DNA from: Uloborus plumipes
Lineage: Eukaryota; Arthropoda; Arachnida; Araneae; Uloboridae
NCBI GenBank assembly: GCA_038373865.1
Contig: JAXGGA010002193.1
Location: 62,001 to 126,000, forward strand
Direction of reading: 5' to 3'
DNA: 64,000 nucleotides
A program made the position numbers and the translations under genes. Positions 1 through 12,915 of this stretch are shown piece by piece (the stretch's first letter is position 1; each line of letters opens with the position of its first letter). Below the pieces are notes generated by a model that had not been told where the DNA came from, did no database searches, and saw only the letters and a program-made list of their open reading frames with translations.

Positions 1-6
1 GGAAAA

Positions 7-298
7 AAGTTCACAAGTTAGTGAAGAGATTTTCAAAATCAAAGGTTTCAAGACTATTTATGTCAAGCATATTGAGCAGATTGATCACTTCAACGCTGTT
101 ATTAATAATCCAAAACCATTTTTCATGTTGAAGTTGAAGTTGTAAATTCTGGAACAACTTCAACTTCAACATGAAAAATGGTTTGGGATTATTAATAACA
201 GCGTTGAAGTGATCAATCTACTCAATATGCTTGACATAAATAGCCTTGAAACCTTTGATTTTGAAAATCTCTTTACTAACATCCCCCTTTGTGAACTT
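7..298. repeat. Inverted duplication of PLE reverse-transcriptase DNA
   Basis: Bases 7-145 and 156-298 are reverse complements of each other with only a few mismatches, separated by a 10-bp loop (146-155). The left arm lacks about 8 bp that the right arm has near its outer end (CATCCCCC at about 280-288). The right arm is the start of the Penelope-like reverse transcriptase fragment, so the left arm is an inverted copy of the same coding DNA. Penelope-like elements are known for partial inverted head-to-head copies, which fits this layout. The window starts inside the structure, so its left limit is unknown. Confidence 0.85.
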
Positions 299-545
299 AC
301 ACCGCGATTTATGGTAAAAGACGTGAATTCCAATTCAAAGCCTACAAGATTATAATTCCTGCCTTAGCAAAAAAGTTTTCATTGGCATCATTATTTCACA
401 AGCCTTGCGAATTAAAAGAATTTGTAACACTGAAACTGCTTTTAATTTGGAATTTTCTCTTCTTAAAAATAAACTATTTGATAACAATTTTCCAAAAAAT
501 CTAATTAAAAATGTTTGCTCAAGTATAACCTTCAATAACGACTTT
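156..545 (+). pseudogene. Penelope-like reverse transcriptase fragment
   Basis: Plus-strand translation gives WFGIINNSVEVIN, then SLETFDFENLFTNIPL. The latter resembles the SFD..SL(F/Y)TNIP core of Penelope-like (PLE) reverse transcriptases, which prime from nicked DNA and copy element RNA. After a frame change around 300-380 the text continues as ISQALRIKRICNTETAFN and FDNNFPKNLIKN. This corresponds to the R(L/I)KRIC...L...F..N.(Y/F)P...I segment downstream of the catalytic region in PLE and related enzymes. The catalytic-box portion between these two parts is missing or deleted, so the copy is internally deleted as well as 5' truncated. It is dead. The family call rests on motif wording rather than a search; another RT clade is possible but less likely. 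Confidence 0.6.
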
Positions 546-2274
<1,729 letters not shown>

Positions 2275-2276
2275 TA

Positions 2277-3836
2277 CACTGCTCAAAAATATTAGGGGAG
2301 CAAGCAAAAAAGTGAAGAAAATCGTGAAAGACAACCACAGATTGGCGTACAATGGATAGTACGCGTGTATCAATGCACAATACAGAAAACAAAAAACTAA
2401 AAATATTGGAATTCATCTTCAATTCTTTGAAAATGTGGAAAAAACATAAAAAGGTGGTTTTAGGCAACATTTTGGTTACATGTAAAAGATGAAAAAAAGG
2501 TACTGTTTAGACATGTTGCATGTGTTTTAATAAGGCGTGTGGTCTACTTGAACAGCTAAAACTGCTGCACACCTGTTTGGCATGGATGCGATAAGCTTAT
2601 GGGTCTGAATTTGGGAAGTACTGTTCCACTCCTCAAGAAGTGCAATCTCCAAGTTCCGGACAGTAACAGGCGACTTTTGTCACTCAGCAATGCATTGTCC
2701 GAGTTTGTCCCAAACATGATTGATTGGATTCAGGTCTGTAGAGCACGCTGGCGATTCCATACGCTGTATTTTGTCAGCTTCAAGCATGTTCACCACCAGA
2801 CGAGCTCTCTGCGGTCGAGCAATATCGTTTTGAAAAACAAAGGAATATCCAATAGCTCCAGCGTGAGGGATGACATGAGGTCTCAGTATCTCGTCTGCAT
2901 ACCTTTGGCCCTTCAAAGTGCCATTCCCAATGATATGCAGGTCAGTATGTCCGCCTATGCTGATTCCACCGCATACCATCCAACCAGCTCATCTGTTTTG
3001 TGACCTTTCACGAACGAATGCTGGGTTATTTCGAGTGCCCCTGTCCCTCCATACCAGAATAAGTCCGTTGTCACTCTCCAGACTGAATTGCAACCCCTCT
3101 GTAAACATCACTTGGCTCCAACCATGTTGCTCCCAATTTCGATGTTCAGCAGTGTCTGCTTCGGGCCACACAGTGGCATGAGGTCAACAAAAGGCAGACC
3201 ATTGGCCTACCTGCATAGAGCCCTCCCCCATGAATCCCTTTACTTATTGTTTGACTGGACACCCTTCGTCCTATTGCCAAGAACAACTGCCTTTGCAGAT
3301 GCTTACCATTCTCAATTCTGTTTCGACGGGCTGTTAACCGTATATACCGGTCATCAGTTGCTGTAGTGGCACGTGGCTGACCTTGTCCTAATCGACGTCT
3401 AACATTTCCTGTTTCTTGGAATCGATTCCACAGCCTTGCAACACTTCTGACGACTCCAGCATCATCCGCGACCCTACGTTGTGTTTTCCCGGATTCCAGC
3501 CTGCCTATAACACGCCATGGCATGGATTCCGGTAAATCATGTTGTTGAGACATTCTCAAGTAACCTTGTCTTCAAAAAAAATGTAAAAAAACTACTGAGC
3601 AATCGAATTTCATGGTTGCGGCAATAAAACGGACGCTTCTGCAACATCCCGATTTCCGCACTTATCTCCTTTTTATTGTTTTCGGCCTCATTAACTTTAA
3701 TTTGTTCATAAAATTCTCTTCTTCCGTTTCCTGGTAGACTTAAAATTGAGAACGATTGATTTTATGTTACTTATTGGTATACATCTTTGCATAATTTTGT
3801 TAAAACCATGTGCTCCCCTAATTGTTTTGAGCAGTG
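2277..3836 (-). mobile_element. Tc1-like DNA transposon, full length, inactive
   Basis: The ends are terminal inverted repeats: the left starts CACTGCTCAAAAATATTAGG and the right end reads CACTGCTCAAAACAATTAGG on the opposite strand. Both are followed by GGAGCA. A TA dinucleotide flanks each side (2275-2276 and 3837-3838), the target duplication expected for Tc1/mariner insertion. Length is 1560 bp, normal for an autonomous Tc1 element. It contains a decayed transposase on the minus strand. Moderate TIR divergence and several coding lesions point to an old insertion. Confidence 0.93.
2527..3559 (-). pseudogene. Tc1-like transposase, decayed
   Basis: Family role: the DDE enzyme that cuts and pastes the element at TA. 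From the N terminus (3559) it reads MSQQHDLPESMPWRVIGRLE (helix-turn-helix DNA-binding region) and then GQGQPRATT (the linker that is GRGRPRATT in relatives). Near 3150-3170 the frame shifts. The catalytic part continues in one frame to 2527 with nonsense codons at 2989-2991 and 2680-2682. The C terminus (MPNRCAAVLA...DHTPY) and the final stop are intact, giving ~344 codons, full length for the family. Two of three catalytic acids are lost: the FTDES motif is FTEGL (D to E) and NPIEHVWD is NPINHVWD (E to N). The middle one survives as NDIARPQ. It cannot make an active enzyme. Confidence 0.93.
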
Positions 3837-3838
3837 TA

Positions 3839-5759
3839 GTTCTTTCCAGTTTTTACTTTTAAAAAAGTTGTTAGAACAAACATATTTTTTATAGTATTTA
3901 CTGAGTCTTATGCCAGTACATTTTGAATTTGGCATTAAGAAAGTAATTAATTCAACAGGAAAAAAAAACACTTTCAATGAATTTTGCAGTCGAAAGTATA
4001 AATGAGTTGCAATTTATATATACTAGTCTTATTTGAAGGTACATTTCCAAGTTGTTGGAATTATGCAACAATATGCATGTACGATAATCCCATAACGTTA
4101 AAACCATAGTGCCCATACTGCTTTTATTTTTTTTGACAGTAACGACAAAACTGGAGCTAGCTTTTTGTGTAATTTTACGCTGATTGAAGTAAAGCCTAAA
4201 AGCATGTATTCCCCGCAGTGTTTATTTTAATGATTCATAAAGTAGAAAACACTATATATCCAAAGTGCTTTAACATTAAGTATGGCATTTGTATTGTTCC
4301 AATCTTAATTTGCGTACAGGTGTGTAATGTTTGCATTCTATTGCATTGGATAAAATTGTGCAGTTATTTCAAACCATAATCTTTGTACCTTGGTAGAAAA
4401 GCGGAACAATGAAGTTTTTAAGAAAAAAATGCAAGATGTTACTCAAGTCAGTACAACATAACTTTTGATTTTCTTTATTGAATTACTCTAATTCTTCAAA
4501 GCCCATGTTGCACATACACACGCGTGGTATTTTCTAGCTTCTTTCATTTGATTCATTTATTTCTCTTTCATCTGCAGTGTTACACGTTTTACTTCATTCA
4601 TAAACCCCGTATATTCATCTGAAGAACGAAGAAGAACGAAATGTCCTAGAATGTGTACGGCTATCTTTCTGCCCACATCCTGCTACATACCCATTAAGTG
4701 TACTTTTTCTGCATTTACGTTGGGTCATTGCAAGCTTTATCTAACAGTGATAGTCTTCTTCGGAGCATGCTTATGCTCCAGGAATGGTTGCGGGAATCAT
4801 AGGTGGAGGGAGTAAAAATAGTTCTAGGAATTAGGATTATTTTTCTTAGGTCTAAAGAGACAGAAAGGTGCATTTTTCGCAAGTTCAAATGAAGTTATCA
4901 AAGATGTATATTTAAGAGTCAAAAAATAAAATGTGGATTGAAATTTAAAAGACTTGTAAATGTGCCATAGTAATCATCAGATCAAGAGTAAACTCGAACT
5001 TCTTGATAGAAGAACTTGACTTATGTTATTAAGTAATTACTTAGGCTTGCTAAAATTCAAATATTTTACTGAGTATTATGAGGACAGCTGGAATGCATGT
5101 ACTTTGTAACCCCACATAACAACACGGTTGTGCAGATCTTCTTAATCAATGCAATGTTAAGTAAGTTCAATATAGTGCTTAAGTTGACGAGTCGGTTGAA
5201 TGCAGTCCCTAGAATTGAAGAATCAAACTGTAGCTAGTCTTAACTTTTAGGAACTAAATGAGACACAAAATTTATTTTAGTCCAACCATTGCATGAACTG
5301 TTAATGGTTATACAACGCAATATTTTAACCATTAATATTATAAAATAATTACCGCTTAAAAAACCATAGAATATGTCCCGTTTTAATGCAAAACCTGTTA
5401 AATTAATAGTCGCTTTCCTAACATTTTTGCGAGAACTATGTAAGCATAAGAAATAAAGTCATATAACACTTTTGTTCTGAAGTGTAAATTAAAGATTTTG
5501 ATTATAATAGAATCAGGTAATGATTAATTTCGTAGCAAAGTCAATATTGCATCATAATTGTTATTATTACTTGTTATAGATGATTTTCTTGCTTCTTTAC
5601 CACAAATACATGTCACCCCTCAAACTCTTAACTTAAATTCTGCACGAAGGAGAGAAAAAACATTTTATTCTTTTTACAGGCACTCTTGTAGCAGCAATAA
5701 TAATTCTACTGAAATAAAAATCTAGAGCTCTCATTGCTTCCCACACCAAACCGTAGCTC
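3839..5759. other. AT-rich DNA without recognisable features
   Basis: About 1.9 kb. I saw no protein-like frame, RNA gene, inverted repeat or microsatellite. It could be intronic or intergenic. Confidence 0.5.
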
Positions 5760-6060
5760 AGGAAAATGGAGTTGAAGAGCAGTGACAGCGTCTTGAAGCT
5801 GATAAAAGCACTTCTACTCCCTCGGAACTGCGATCCGTCTTGACGTTATCGAATTCCCCCGCCTTACACAAACCTCAGAGTTGGAGTGCATCCGTATAAA
5901 TGTCACGCCTCGGTTGTATTTGCCCTGCCTGATGTCCACTTCATGCGCGGCTGACCGGAAAGGAAAGGATGTTTGAACGGATTGACCGGATTAAGGGAAG
6001 CCTGTAAACACCTCCAATTTTATTGCCGGGAACAGGGAAAGACTTGCTGGATTATAGGAT
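5760..6060. promoter_or_regulatory. GC-richer island, possible regulatory or exonic DNA
   Basis: About 300 bp at roughly 50% G+C stands out from a background near 30%. No long frame crosses it: the plus strand holds a 25-codon frame starting at 5766, and the minus strand only shorter ones. A TATAAAT string lies near 5893. No terminal repeats were seen, so it is not obviously a transposon. It may be a conserved non-coding element, a promoter with 5' untranslated exon, or a non-coding exon. The call is based on composition only. Confidence 0.3.
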
Positions 6061-6698
6061 CCGGTTTGTTAATTTCATTTCAAAAGCTTCTTGATTAATG
6101 TTTTAATTTTCGAGCGTTTCCGAGAAACAAGTGTATGACCATTTCAAGCAAAAATTCACGTTTTTGCCCCGGGCGTGGCAGTTTAAGTACTTCATTCAAA
6201 GTAATGAATAATGAGGGTAATATTTTTTTTCACTTAAGAAATCACTAAAATGTATATGTATAGTTGTATACTGCCGTGCTAAGCACAACAGACGTTTTTG
6301 CACATTTTAACAAAATTGAGTTATTGCCACCAGGTGATTCTATGTGACGTATTTCACCTTAATACAAAATTATATGGTCATTCATTCAAGAAGGGGAAAT
6401 ATTTTTTTTAAAAATTCTGAAAAATTTTCATCTGAATCAAATACATGGTGGAGCAAAACTTTAAAGAGTAATATCTCAGTTTAACCTCGACTGCAGATAC
6501 CACTTTTGAGCTCAACACGACAGTACAAAGTTTGAAGCAAATATATTTATTAATTACTTTTTGCCTAAAAATGAGCTGACCCGTGCCGGACAAAATTTCA
6601 GCTTTTTTGTGGACAGTTCCAAACATTATTAACACAAGTACTAAACTCCAATGCAGTTCGTTAAAAAATGAAGAAATCGTAGGGTTTTTTTTTTTTTT

Positions 6699-6700
<2 letters not shown>
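6061..6700. other. AT-rich DNA, nothing specific
   Basis: No coding frame or structured repeat recognised before the TA array. Confidence 0.45.

Positions 6701-6701
<1 letters not shown>

Positions 6702-6761
<60 letters not shown>
6702..6761. repeat. (TA)n microsatellite
   Basis: About 60 bp of pure TA preceded by a poly-T/poly-A junction. Confidence 0.97.
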
Positions 6762-6764
<3 letters not shown>

Positions 6765-6837
6765 ACTTTAATGTAACTGTACTTAGAATTCCTCGTTAGC
6801 CACACGAAAAAATCTCCAGTCTATTAACACACAGGTT

Positions 6838-6905
6838 GGTTGAGTGGAGTTGAGTGAGTGAATGAGTGAGTGGGCGGGTGGGTGCGTGCGTAAATGAGTG
6901 AATCA
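6838..6905. repeat. Degenerate (GAGT)n / (GTGG)n tract
   Basis: Imperfect tetranucleotide repetition (gagt, gagt, aatg, gtgg, gcgt) over about 65 bp, G-rich on the plus strand. Confidence 0.75.
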
Positions 6906-7057
6906 AATAATTTTTTTTACTCTAGTTACACATAACAGTTTTTATCCATGTCAAGATCTTAAGCGTGACTTTTAAGATCAATTATGTTTAAAATGTTTGA
7001 TATCGTTTACTATTTTGTTGAGTCTGAAACACAGTTTTTAACCGCTTGCCAGATTAT

Positions 7058-7116
7058 CCCGACTTACCTCGGGCTCGTATGAGTTGCAGGTAATTATTAT
7101 CCCGAGAAAACTCGGG
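7058..7116. repeat. Pair of small CCCGA/TCGGG hairpins
   Basis: CCCGA...TCGGG at 7058-7073 and CCCGAG-AAAA-CTCGGG at 7101-7116 form two short stem-loops within 60 bp. Both are preceded by TTAT. They look like a duplicated hairpin, perhaps part of an unrecognised repeat. Confidence 0.5.
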
Positions 7117-7584
7117 TGAAACTAATTGATTTTACGCCTATAAATAATTAAAATTCAACTTGAAACCTACATACTTATTTTATTTGTATTGCTTCATTTT
7201 CTTGTATTTCAAAATTAAATTTTAAAAAAAAATGTGTTTTTTTTTTTCCAAAAGAAATTCGTAAGGGAAGTGGTTAATAAAGAAAATTACTTTTGTACTC
7301 CCAAATGTCGCTTTAACTCCCTTTAGAAAAGCAATATCTTACAGTCCTGCTTTCAGGTTTTGTAAAAAAAAAAACATTCTGTGGTATTATCGGTAAGGTT
7401 TTGATCATTAAGGACTCTTGGTCACTCTTTACAGATGCTTGTTTCAGTTAAAACCATTCAAAAAATTGCAAAAACCAAATCCTATACAAACAAAACCGTA
7501 TAGATTTTCACTGCTGTCTTCTATAAATGTATCGTCAATAATATCCACCTAAATTTAAATAGGATAAAAATATACAAAATACAG

Positions 7585-7656
7585 CAACTTTTCACTGAAC
7601 ATTAAAAACAACTTTTCACTCAACATTAAAAACAACTTTTCACTGAACATTAAAAA
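7585..7656. repeat. 24-bp tandem repeat, three copies
   Basis: Units at 7585, 7609 and 7633 read CAACTTTTCACTGAACATTA plus AAAA, with one G/C difference in the second. A fourth decayed unit begins at 7657. Confidence 0.92.
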
Positions 7657-7743
7657 GAACTTTTTCAGATACTTGCTCATTAAAATAATTTTTCAGGTTT
7701 TATTTTCCCTTTATCTTCTTTGCAAAATAAAAAGACCAACTTT

Positions 7744-8269
7744 TCTATATATATAAAACGGCTGTATGTATATTTGTATTTTGTATGTATATTTGTATGT
7801 TTTTTGTATGTATATTTGTATGTTTTTTGTATGTATATTTGTATGTTTTTTGTATGTATATTTGTATGTTTTTTGTATGTATATTTGTATGTTTGTTCCT
7901 TATGCAAATCTATAGTTTTCGTCGGATTTTTATCAAACTTGGCACAGAGGTTCCTTGATGCACTAGAATTTCCATAGGCGGGGTTTTAAAATTTTAAAAT
8001 ATACAAAAAACTCAAAATTCAAATTTTTTGCCTCAAAATCGCCATTTTCTTTCAATTTTGAATATACGAGTAATAGAGGTATGCCTTAAAGCATACAAAT
8101 TGATAAAATTTAACACACTGAAATATGAGTAGTTTCCAACAAAGAATTCGATTAACAATGAACTATCAAGTTAAGGCTCACCTATTTAAACCAGGAAAAA
8201 AAAACAAAGGTGAGTTAATTCTTTCTCAATATTATTACTTACCCAGGCAACGCCGGGTATTTTTACTAG
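7744..8269 (+). mobile_element. Short non-autonomous Helitron
   Basis: The 5' end is TCTATATATATAAAACGG, the TC start of arthropod Helitrons. The 3' end is a short GC-rich hairpin (ACCCAGGC/GCCGGGT, 8241-8258), then CTAG at 8266-8269, then T. Helitrons (rolling-circle transposons) have exactly this TC...hairpin...CTRR layout and no terminal inverted repeats. There is no Rep/helicase coding. The 5' part contains a 23-bp minisatellite. A second, internally deleted copy lies at 62379-62727. The base 5' of TC is T rather than the expected A, so the left boundary is slightly uncertain. Confidence 0.8.
7768..7890. repeat. 23-bp minisatellite inside the Helitron
   Basis: About five tandem copies of a GTATGTATATTTGTATG unit plus six T. 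The 23-bp period is not a multiple of three, so the frames through it cycle and carry no coding meaning. Confidence 0.93.
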
Positions 8270-8938
8270 TATTTAATAAATCAAACTGAAAAAAACAAAT
8301 AAGTCTCACCTCATCTTTTCAACATTTGTGAAAAACTAACGGTTATTTTATTTAAAGAGGTTAATATCAATTGAAGCTCCGAAGTTATATTGCATATGAA
8401 TTTATTGATATTCAATAAGAACACACGCGGTGCTGAAACACACAACTAGGAACTATATTCATTTTGTTGCATCGCTGGGAAACACGTGCTATACTTCGAC
8501 TGATTCTTGAATAAAAATACGTTGTTTAATGGAGCCATTTGTTTCAGAAACTAACCAAGCTTCAAGCAAAGAAAAAAATACGCACACAGTTTAACCGTGA
8601 CTTTTTTTAAAGGAATATAATATTTTAAACTGAAAGGAGATACACATTGAGATATATTTCGTTCAGTAAAAACCATTGGAACATCAATTGAAAAAATTAA
8701 TATGATGTATATTTTTCTCTCTGAAATTAGAGATTTCTGCGTTTGAATGGTTTCGATAATAAACGATTCAATTTCAGCTTATTTTTTTCCATTCACGTAA
8801 GAAAGGTTGTATCTCAACGTTTTAACCTTTTGTTTGTTTAAAAAAATAATATTGTGTTCATTTTGTACTTTGCTTCTCAACATAACCCCTTTTTACTGTG
8901 TTTCCTTTTAGGGTAAAGCATTAGAATGTGATCAAGTC
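8270..8938. other. AT-rich DNA, nothing specific
   Basis: No frame or repeat structure recognised. Confidence 0.45.
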
Positions 8939-8941
8939 CCA

Positions 8942-9064
8942 GGCTTCGCTTTAGAAAATTCGCCTTAAAAAATTTTTTTCTTCGGAAAATTATAAAAAAA
9001 CTTAGGCTTCGCCTTAGAAACTTCAAAAGAAAAAAAAATCTTGGGGAAATTGTAAAAAACTTTT
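8942..9064. repeat. 63-bp tandem duplication
   Basis: Two diverged units beginning GGCTTCGC at 8942 and 9005, each followed by an A/T-rich stretch ending in a run of A and CTT. Confidence 0.7.
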
Positions 9065-9404
9065 AAACTCTTGTATTTCTAAACAACGTGAGACTGTTGT
9101 CACTAAACGTATAAAACTAATAGATTTCACCGACTAAAAATACTTAATAGGCGTATAAATTTGCAAGGCTTAACAAGGATAATATTAAAGGCCTGCCAAG
9201 CAAACAGTTTCTAACAGCAGTTAAAGTTTCTAAAAAAGGTCTCTTTTTAGCACTGAATAATATTTGGAGAGAAATTCGATCCTCACATGCTTAAAAGTCG
9301 TACTACGATTCGTCATCAAAGCATATTCTAAGCATCTGTTTTGACATATCACAGGATCAGATGGCAAAATCATGTCGTAACTAAGCAGAGAAAGAAGGAT
9401 AAAT

Positions 9405-9540
9405 CATTCAATCATTTTCCTCATTTCCGAGTATTTCCATTTGCCTCGCAGTCATCGATCGATAACGATGATTTTTCTTTTTCTTCGTCATTCGTAGAAA
9501 TCAGTGATCCGAACTATTAGTTTTCAGATAACATTTCAGT
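9405..9540. repeat. Dispersed repeat, copy 1 of 2
   Basis: Shares CTCATTTCCGA, TTGCCTCGCAG and a CGATGATGATTTTTCTTTT-like stretch, in the same order and spacing, with 12785-12915. Family unknown; only two copies are visible here. Confidence 0.6.
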
Positions 9541-9957
9541 GGAAGCGGATGTTCTAAAATCGGAATTTTGAAAAAAATTACTAGTCTATGGAACATTCAG
9601 AGAAATCAAAGTATTTGTTTTGGCAAAAAAGTTGGAAAATCGTTGGTAATATGCCAAAATGAAACCTTTGACAAAAATAGATGCGTGAAAGTTCTGAAGC
9701 AATTAAACGTGATTACGATACACAATAGAACTGACCTAATTGAAACTAATAATAATTGCAATTAAAAATACAGGATGTTTCAAAAAAAGTTTCCTTTCCG
9801 TGAAAACACTGATGTATGGATTTCCTTTACAGGAGTTGTAAGAAGTGTTCTCTTTGGACTGAACAATAGCCATCGTTTCCTGAACACCAAGTAGTAAAAC
9901 AAATGAAAAAGTTATATGCAATGAGTTACCGCCCATAAGCCAGAACTGAGGCAGAAC

Positions 9958-10260
9958 TGAAGCAATTACACCCACAGCTCGGTCATGACATCCTGAGACT
10001 GCAGTTTCGTCCTTATTCTGGACTCCTCAGTCAGGAATAGCTAATGACGGAGCTGGAGAAGCATTGATCCTCTTATTGTAGATAAGAACTGAGGGGAAGA
10101 TAAATTCATTTTATCTACCAGTTTGTTGGCCATCTTAGCTACAATAAGAGGATCATTGCATTCAGCTCAGTTATTGGCTATTCCTGACCGAGGAGTCTAG
10201 AATAAGGACGAAACTGCAGTCTCAGGATGTCATGACCGAGCTGTAGGTGTAATTGCTTCA
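9958..10260. repeat. Hairpin repeat with ~122-bp arms
   Basis: Bases 9958-10080 are the near reverse complement of 10140-10260, with a 59-bp loop. The arms are moderately GC-rich and include GACTGCAGTTTCGTCCTTAT. A related single arm occurs at about 17090-17180 (CTGCAGTTTCGTGCTTATTG). It is probably a transposon or SINE-like family inserted tail to tail. No target duplication could be fixed. Confidence 0.8.
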
Positions 10261-10399
10261 AATGAATAGGTGTTTCAGCTATAACAGCGAAAAATAGAAA
10301 AACGGCCTCCAAAAAGAGCCAGAAAAAAATCAGAACCAGTATCGGCAGAAGTTGAGGATAATCTAAGATGTTTTTCATTCGCCGCGCTATTGGTTCGTC

Positions 10400-12405
10400 T
10401 GAATCTGTTCACAAGTAGCCCGATACTGGCCTTGGTAGCTGTTTACCGACTTTTCGCTGTAGCAGCTGACGGATAGCTTCATGCGTTTTACCGCCTGTAG
10501 TCCAGGAAACGTTGGTCATTCTTTCTTCCTTTCTAGAACAGTTCCTAAAAATGTTTGTGTAAGAGTTTAATATATGGGAATGGATAGTTATTTTTTAACG
10601 TCTTGTATGGCAAAATGTCTTGTATTTTTTTAGGAATTAACTGCTGAATCAAAGAAAAGCCAAAAGCGAAAAAAAAAAAAAAACACCTTAAATTCTCTGA
10701 CGTGCTTTGTGATTACAAGAATACATAACAGTGTATAAAAAAAATTCCTACAAGTTTAATTTTCGTAATTTTTAAATAAAAGTAAAGTTAACTCAGTAAT
10801 GAAATCATTTTCTCGAGAAACTATTAATTGCTAATTATTTGTTCATTCATTCCTTTAATTACATATTCAATCGATCAAAAATAATTTTAATAGTTAAGTA
10901 AAAAACATTTCTTTAGAGAAGTATTTCCTTTTTCACTTTCCCTATAAATGAAAAAAGTAGCGAAGTTTTTTTTAGGTACACATTCAACGTCAAAGATTTA
11001 AAAAAACAATGTTGCAATGTAAGTTTCATTACAAAATACATTGTTTTTCTTAATGTAGTGCTATTTTAGCTTACTGTTTGTTGAGAAAACAAACTTCCAA
11101 ATTCCTCACTTTGAAAGATGTTATCACAACAATTCTTTTTTTTTTCTCCACCTTCCCTTACTAAAGTTATTTCGTGTGACAAACTACGTGGGAAAACATA
11201 ATTGTAACTGTTGAATGATTTCAGAAAGAATTTTTCCCCTGTCACGTGTTCCGCATTTTTAAAGTAATTCCTTATCCAGTAAATTACTCATAGACACCCA
11301 GATTTTTTTATGAATGACGAGAAGTTTAAATTTATTTATACCTCCTTACAACACGTCCTTTCCGATCAAAGATTTAATTACATGATACTAAACATCATTA
11401 AACATTTTTAGAAAACTTAAACATGATTTTCTTTTTAAGTTACCAGCAGAGAATAACTCATAGGTTTATATAAGGTAGAAATTCTCTACAAGAATGTTTT
11501 TAAAGTAAAAAAAAATTGAAACTATTTAATGCGTTTGATTTCCTTAATCATACGTTTTAGCAAGTAATTAGTTTGTACTTGAAGTGCACGTTCTGTTGCT
11601 TTTAGATGATGAACGTTAGCAATTAAGAGCCAAATGCAATTATGTACCAAGCTCTATGAACATCTTTAGCGAGCCAAGACTTTTTTAATTCACTGCGTAA
11701 TTTGAACTTTAATCTACTGTTGCGAGAGTTTTAACTAAAAAAATTCTAAAAAGTTGCTTCCGTTTTTTCCAAATTGTGTAAGCAATACATTGTTTAACTT
11801 TCAGTAGCTTCAAAACTCCTGATTTTATATTCATATTCTTCAGTTATCGTATATATTTTGTGCTGTAGGATTACATTAAATTTCTCTCTTCTCGTAGAGC
11901 GAAAAAAAAATCAGATGAGCAACTAAACTGATTAAGACAGAGCTCAGTTAGAAACGGAATTATTAAAATTGCGGTAAAATACAACAAATAAAGTACATTA
12001 AAAGCTACCATATTAAAAAAAATAATAATAACAATATGCAAATCTGCAAAAGTTAAGTTCGAATTAAAGATATTTTCTAACCAGATTTATTTACAGTGAT
12101 CTTTCAGCAACAAAGAAACAAAACTTTTGCCCAAAATGCTCTCAACAACATTATCAATCAGCTGTATCCATGAAGAAGTGCTGATATTGCTACATACTAA
12201 TGTAACATAAAATAAAATAATGATGCCTATACTTGATAAAAATACTTTTTTTCGGCACTTTTGTATTCCGTATATTATATTTAAATTCTAATTTTTCGGA
12301 AGATATTACTTTAGTTTATACTTTTATACCTAGAAACAAATATGGTATGCTAATTTATTTTTGTAGTTCCAGTTTCCATCAAATTTATAAGGAAAACGGA
12401 TCTTA
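10400..12405. other. AT-rich DNA, ~2 kb without features
   Basis: No protein-like frame, RNA gene or structured repeat recognised, only homopolymer runs. Confidence 0.5.
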
Positions 12406-12407
12406 TA

Positions 12408-12563
12408 CGGTCGGTTCCGCTTAATCGGGTAACGGATAATCGAATATCCCGCTTATACGAGTAAAATATCGAGAAACTGAATAACAACTGCTTAAACAAA
12501 TACCCCGCTTAATCGAATAATAATTCTTGGAACCAACACTATTCGTTTAAGCGGGGCCAACAG
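12408..12563. mobile_element. Small TA-flanked MITE
   Basis: The left end CGGTCGGTTCCGCTTAATCG pairs with a right end that reads CTGTTGGCCCCGCTTAAACG on the other strand, and TA flanks both sides. The CGCTTAATCG motif recurs inside (12511). This looks like a 156-bp non-autonomous Tc1/mariner/pogo-type element. The superfamily is inferred from TA and the TIR form only. Confidence 0.65.
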
Positions 12564-12784
12564 TACCACGAAAGTAGTAGGGGCATTTATTTTAAACTTG
12601 ATTTACAAATATTTGCCAGAAAAGAATGCTCTTACAGCCTTTAACGCCCACTCATTTTGGGCGATTTCTGTCCCACCGTGTTCTGCAAGTTTATTTTACA
12701 TTCAACTATGCTACTATTTACTATATTCATTAGCAAGAGGGGATTGAATGTCAAAGTTTTCCGTGACTGCGAGGGTAAAGGGAA

Positions 12785-12915
12785 TAAAATAATTCATTTC
12801 GCTCCTCATTTCCGACTACCACCACTTGCCTCGCAGCACTGAGCGATGATGATAATTTTTCTTTTCCTTCGTTACTGCAGGAATTCAGCGACGCAAATCA
12901 TTAATTTCCAGTCTG
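12785..12915. repeat. Dispersed repeat, copy 2 of 2
   Basis: Partner of 9405-9540. It shares CTCATTTCCGA, TTGCCTCGCAG and the GATGATGATAATTTTTCTTTT-type stretch. Confidence 0.6.

Noticed and set aside
2599..3366. Plus-strand frames of 87-134 codons opposite the transposase
   Set aside because: They are antisense shadows of the Tc1-like transposase on the minus strand.
7585..7890. CRISPR-like array
   Set aside because: Units are contiguous tandem repeats with no unique spacers, and the DNA is eukaryotic.
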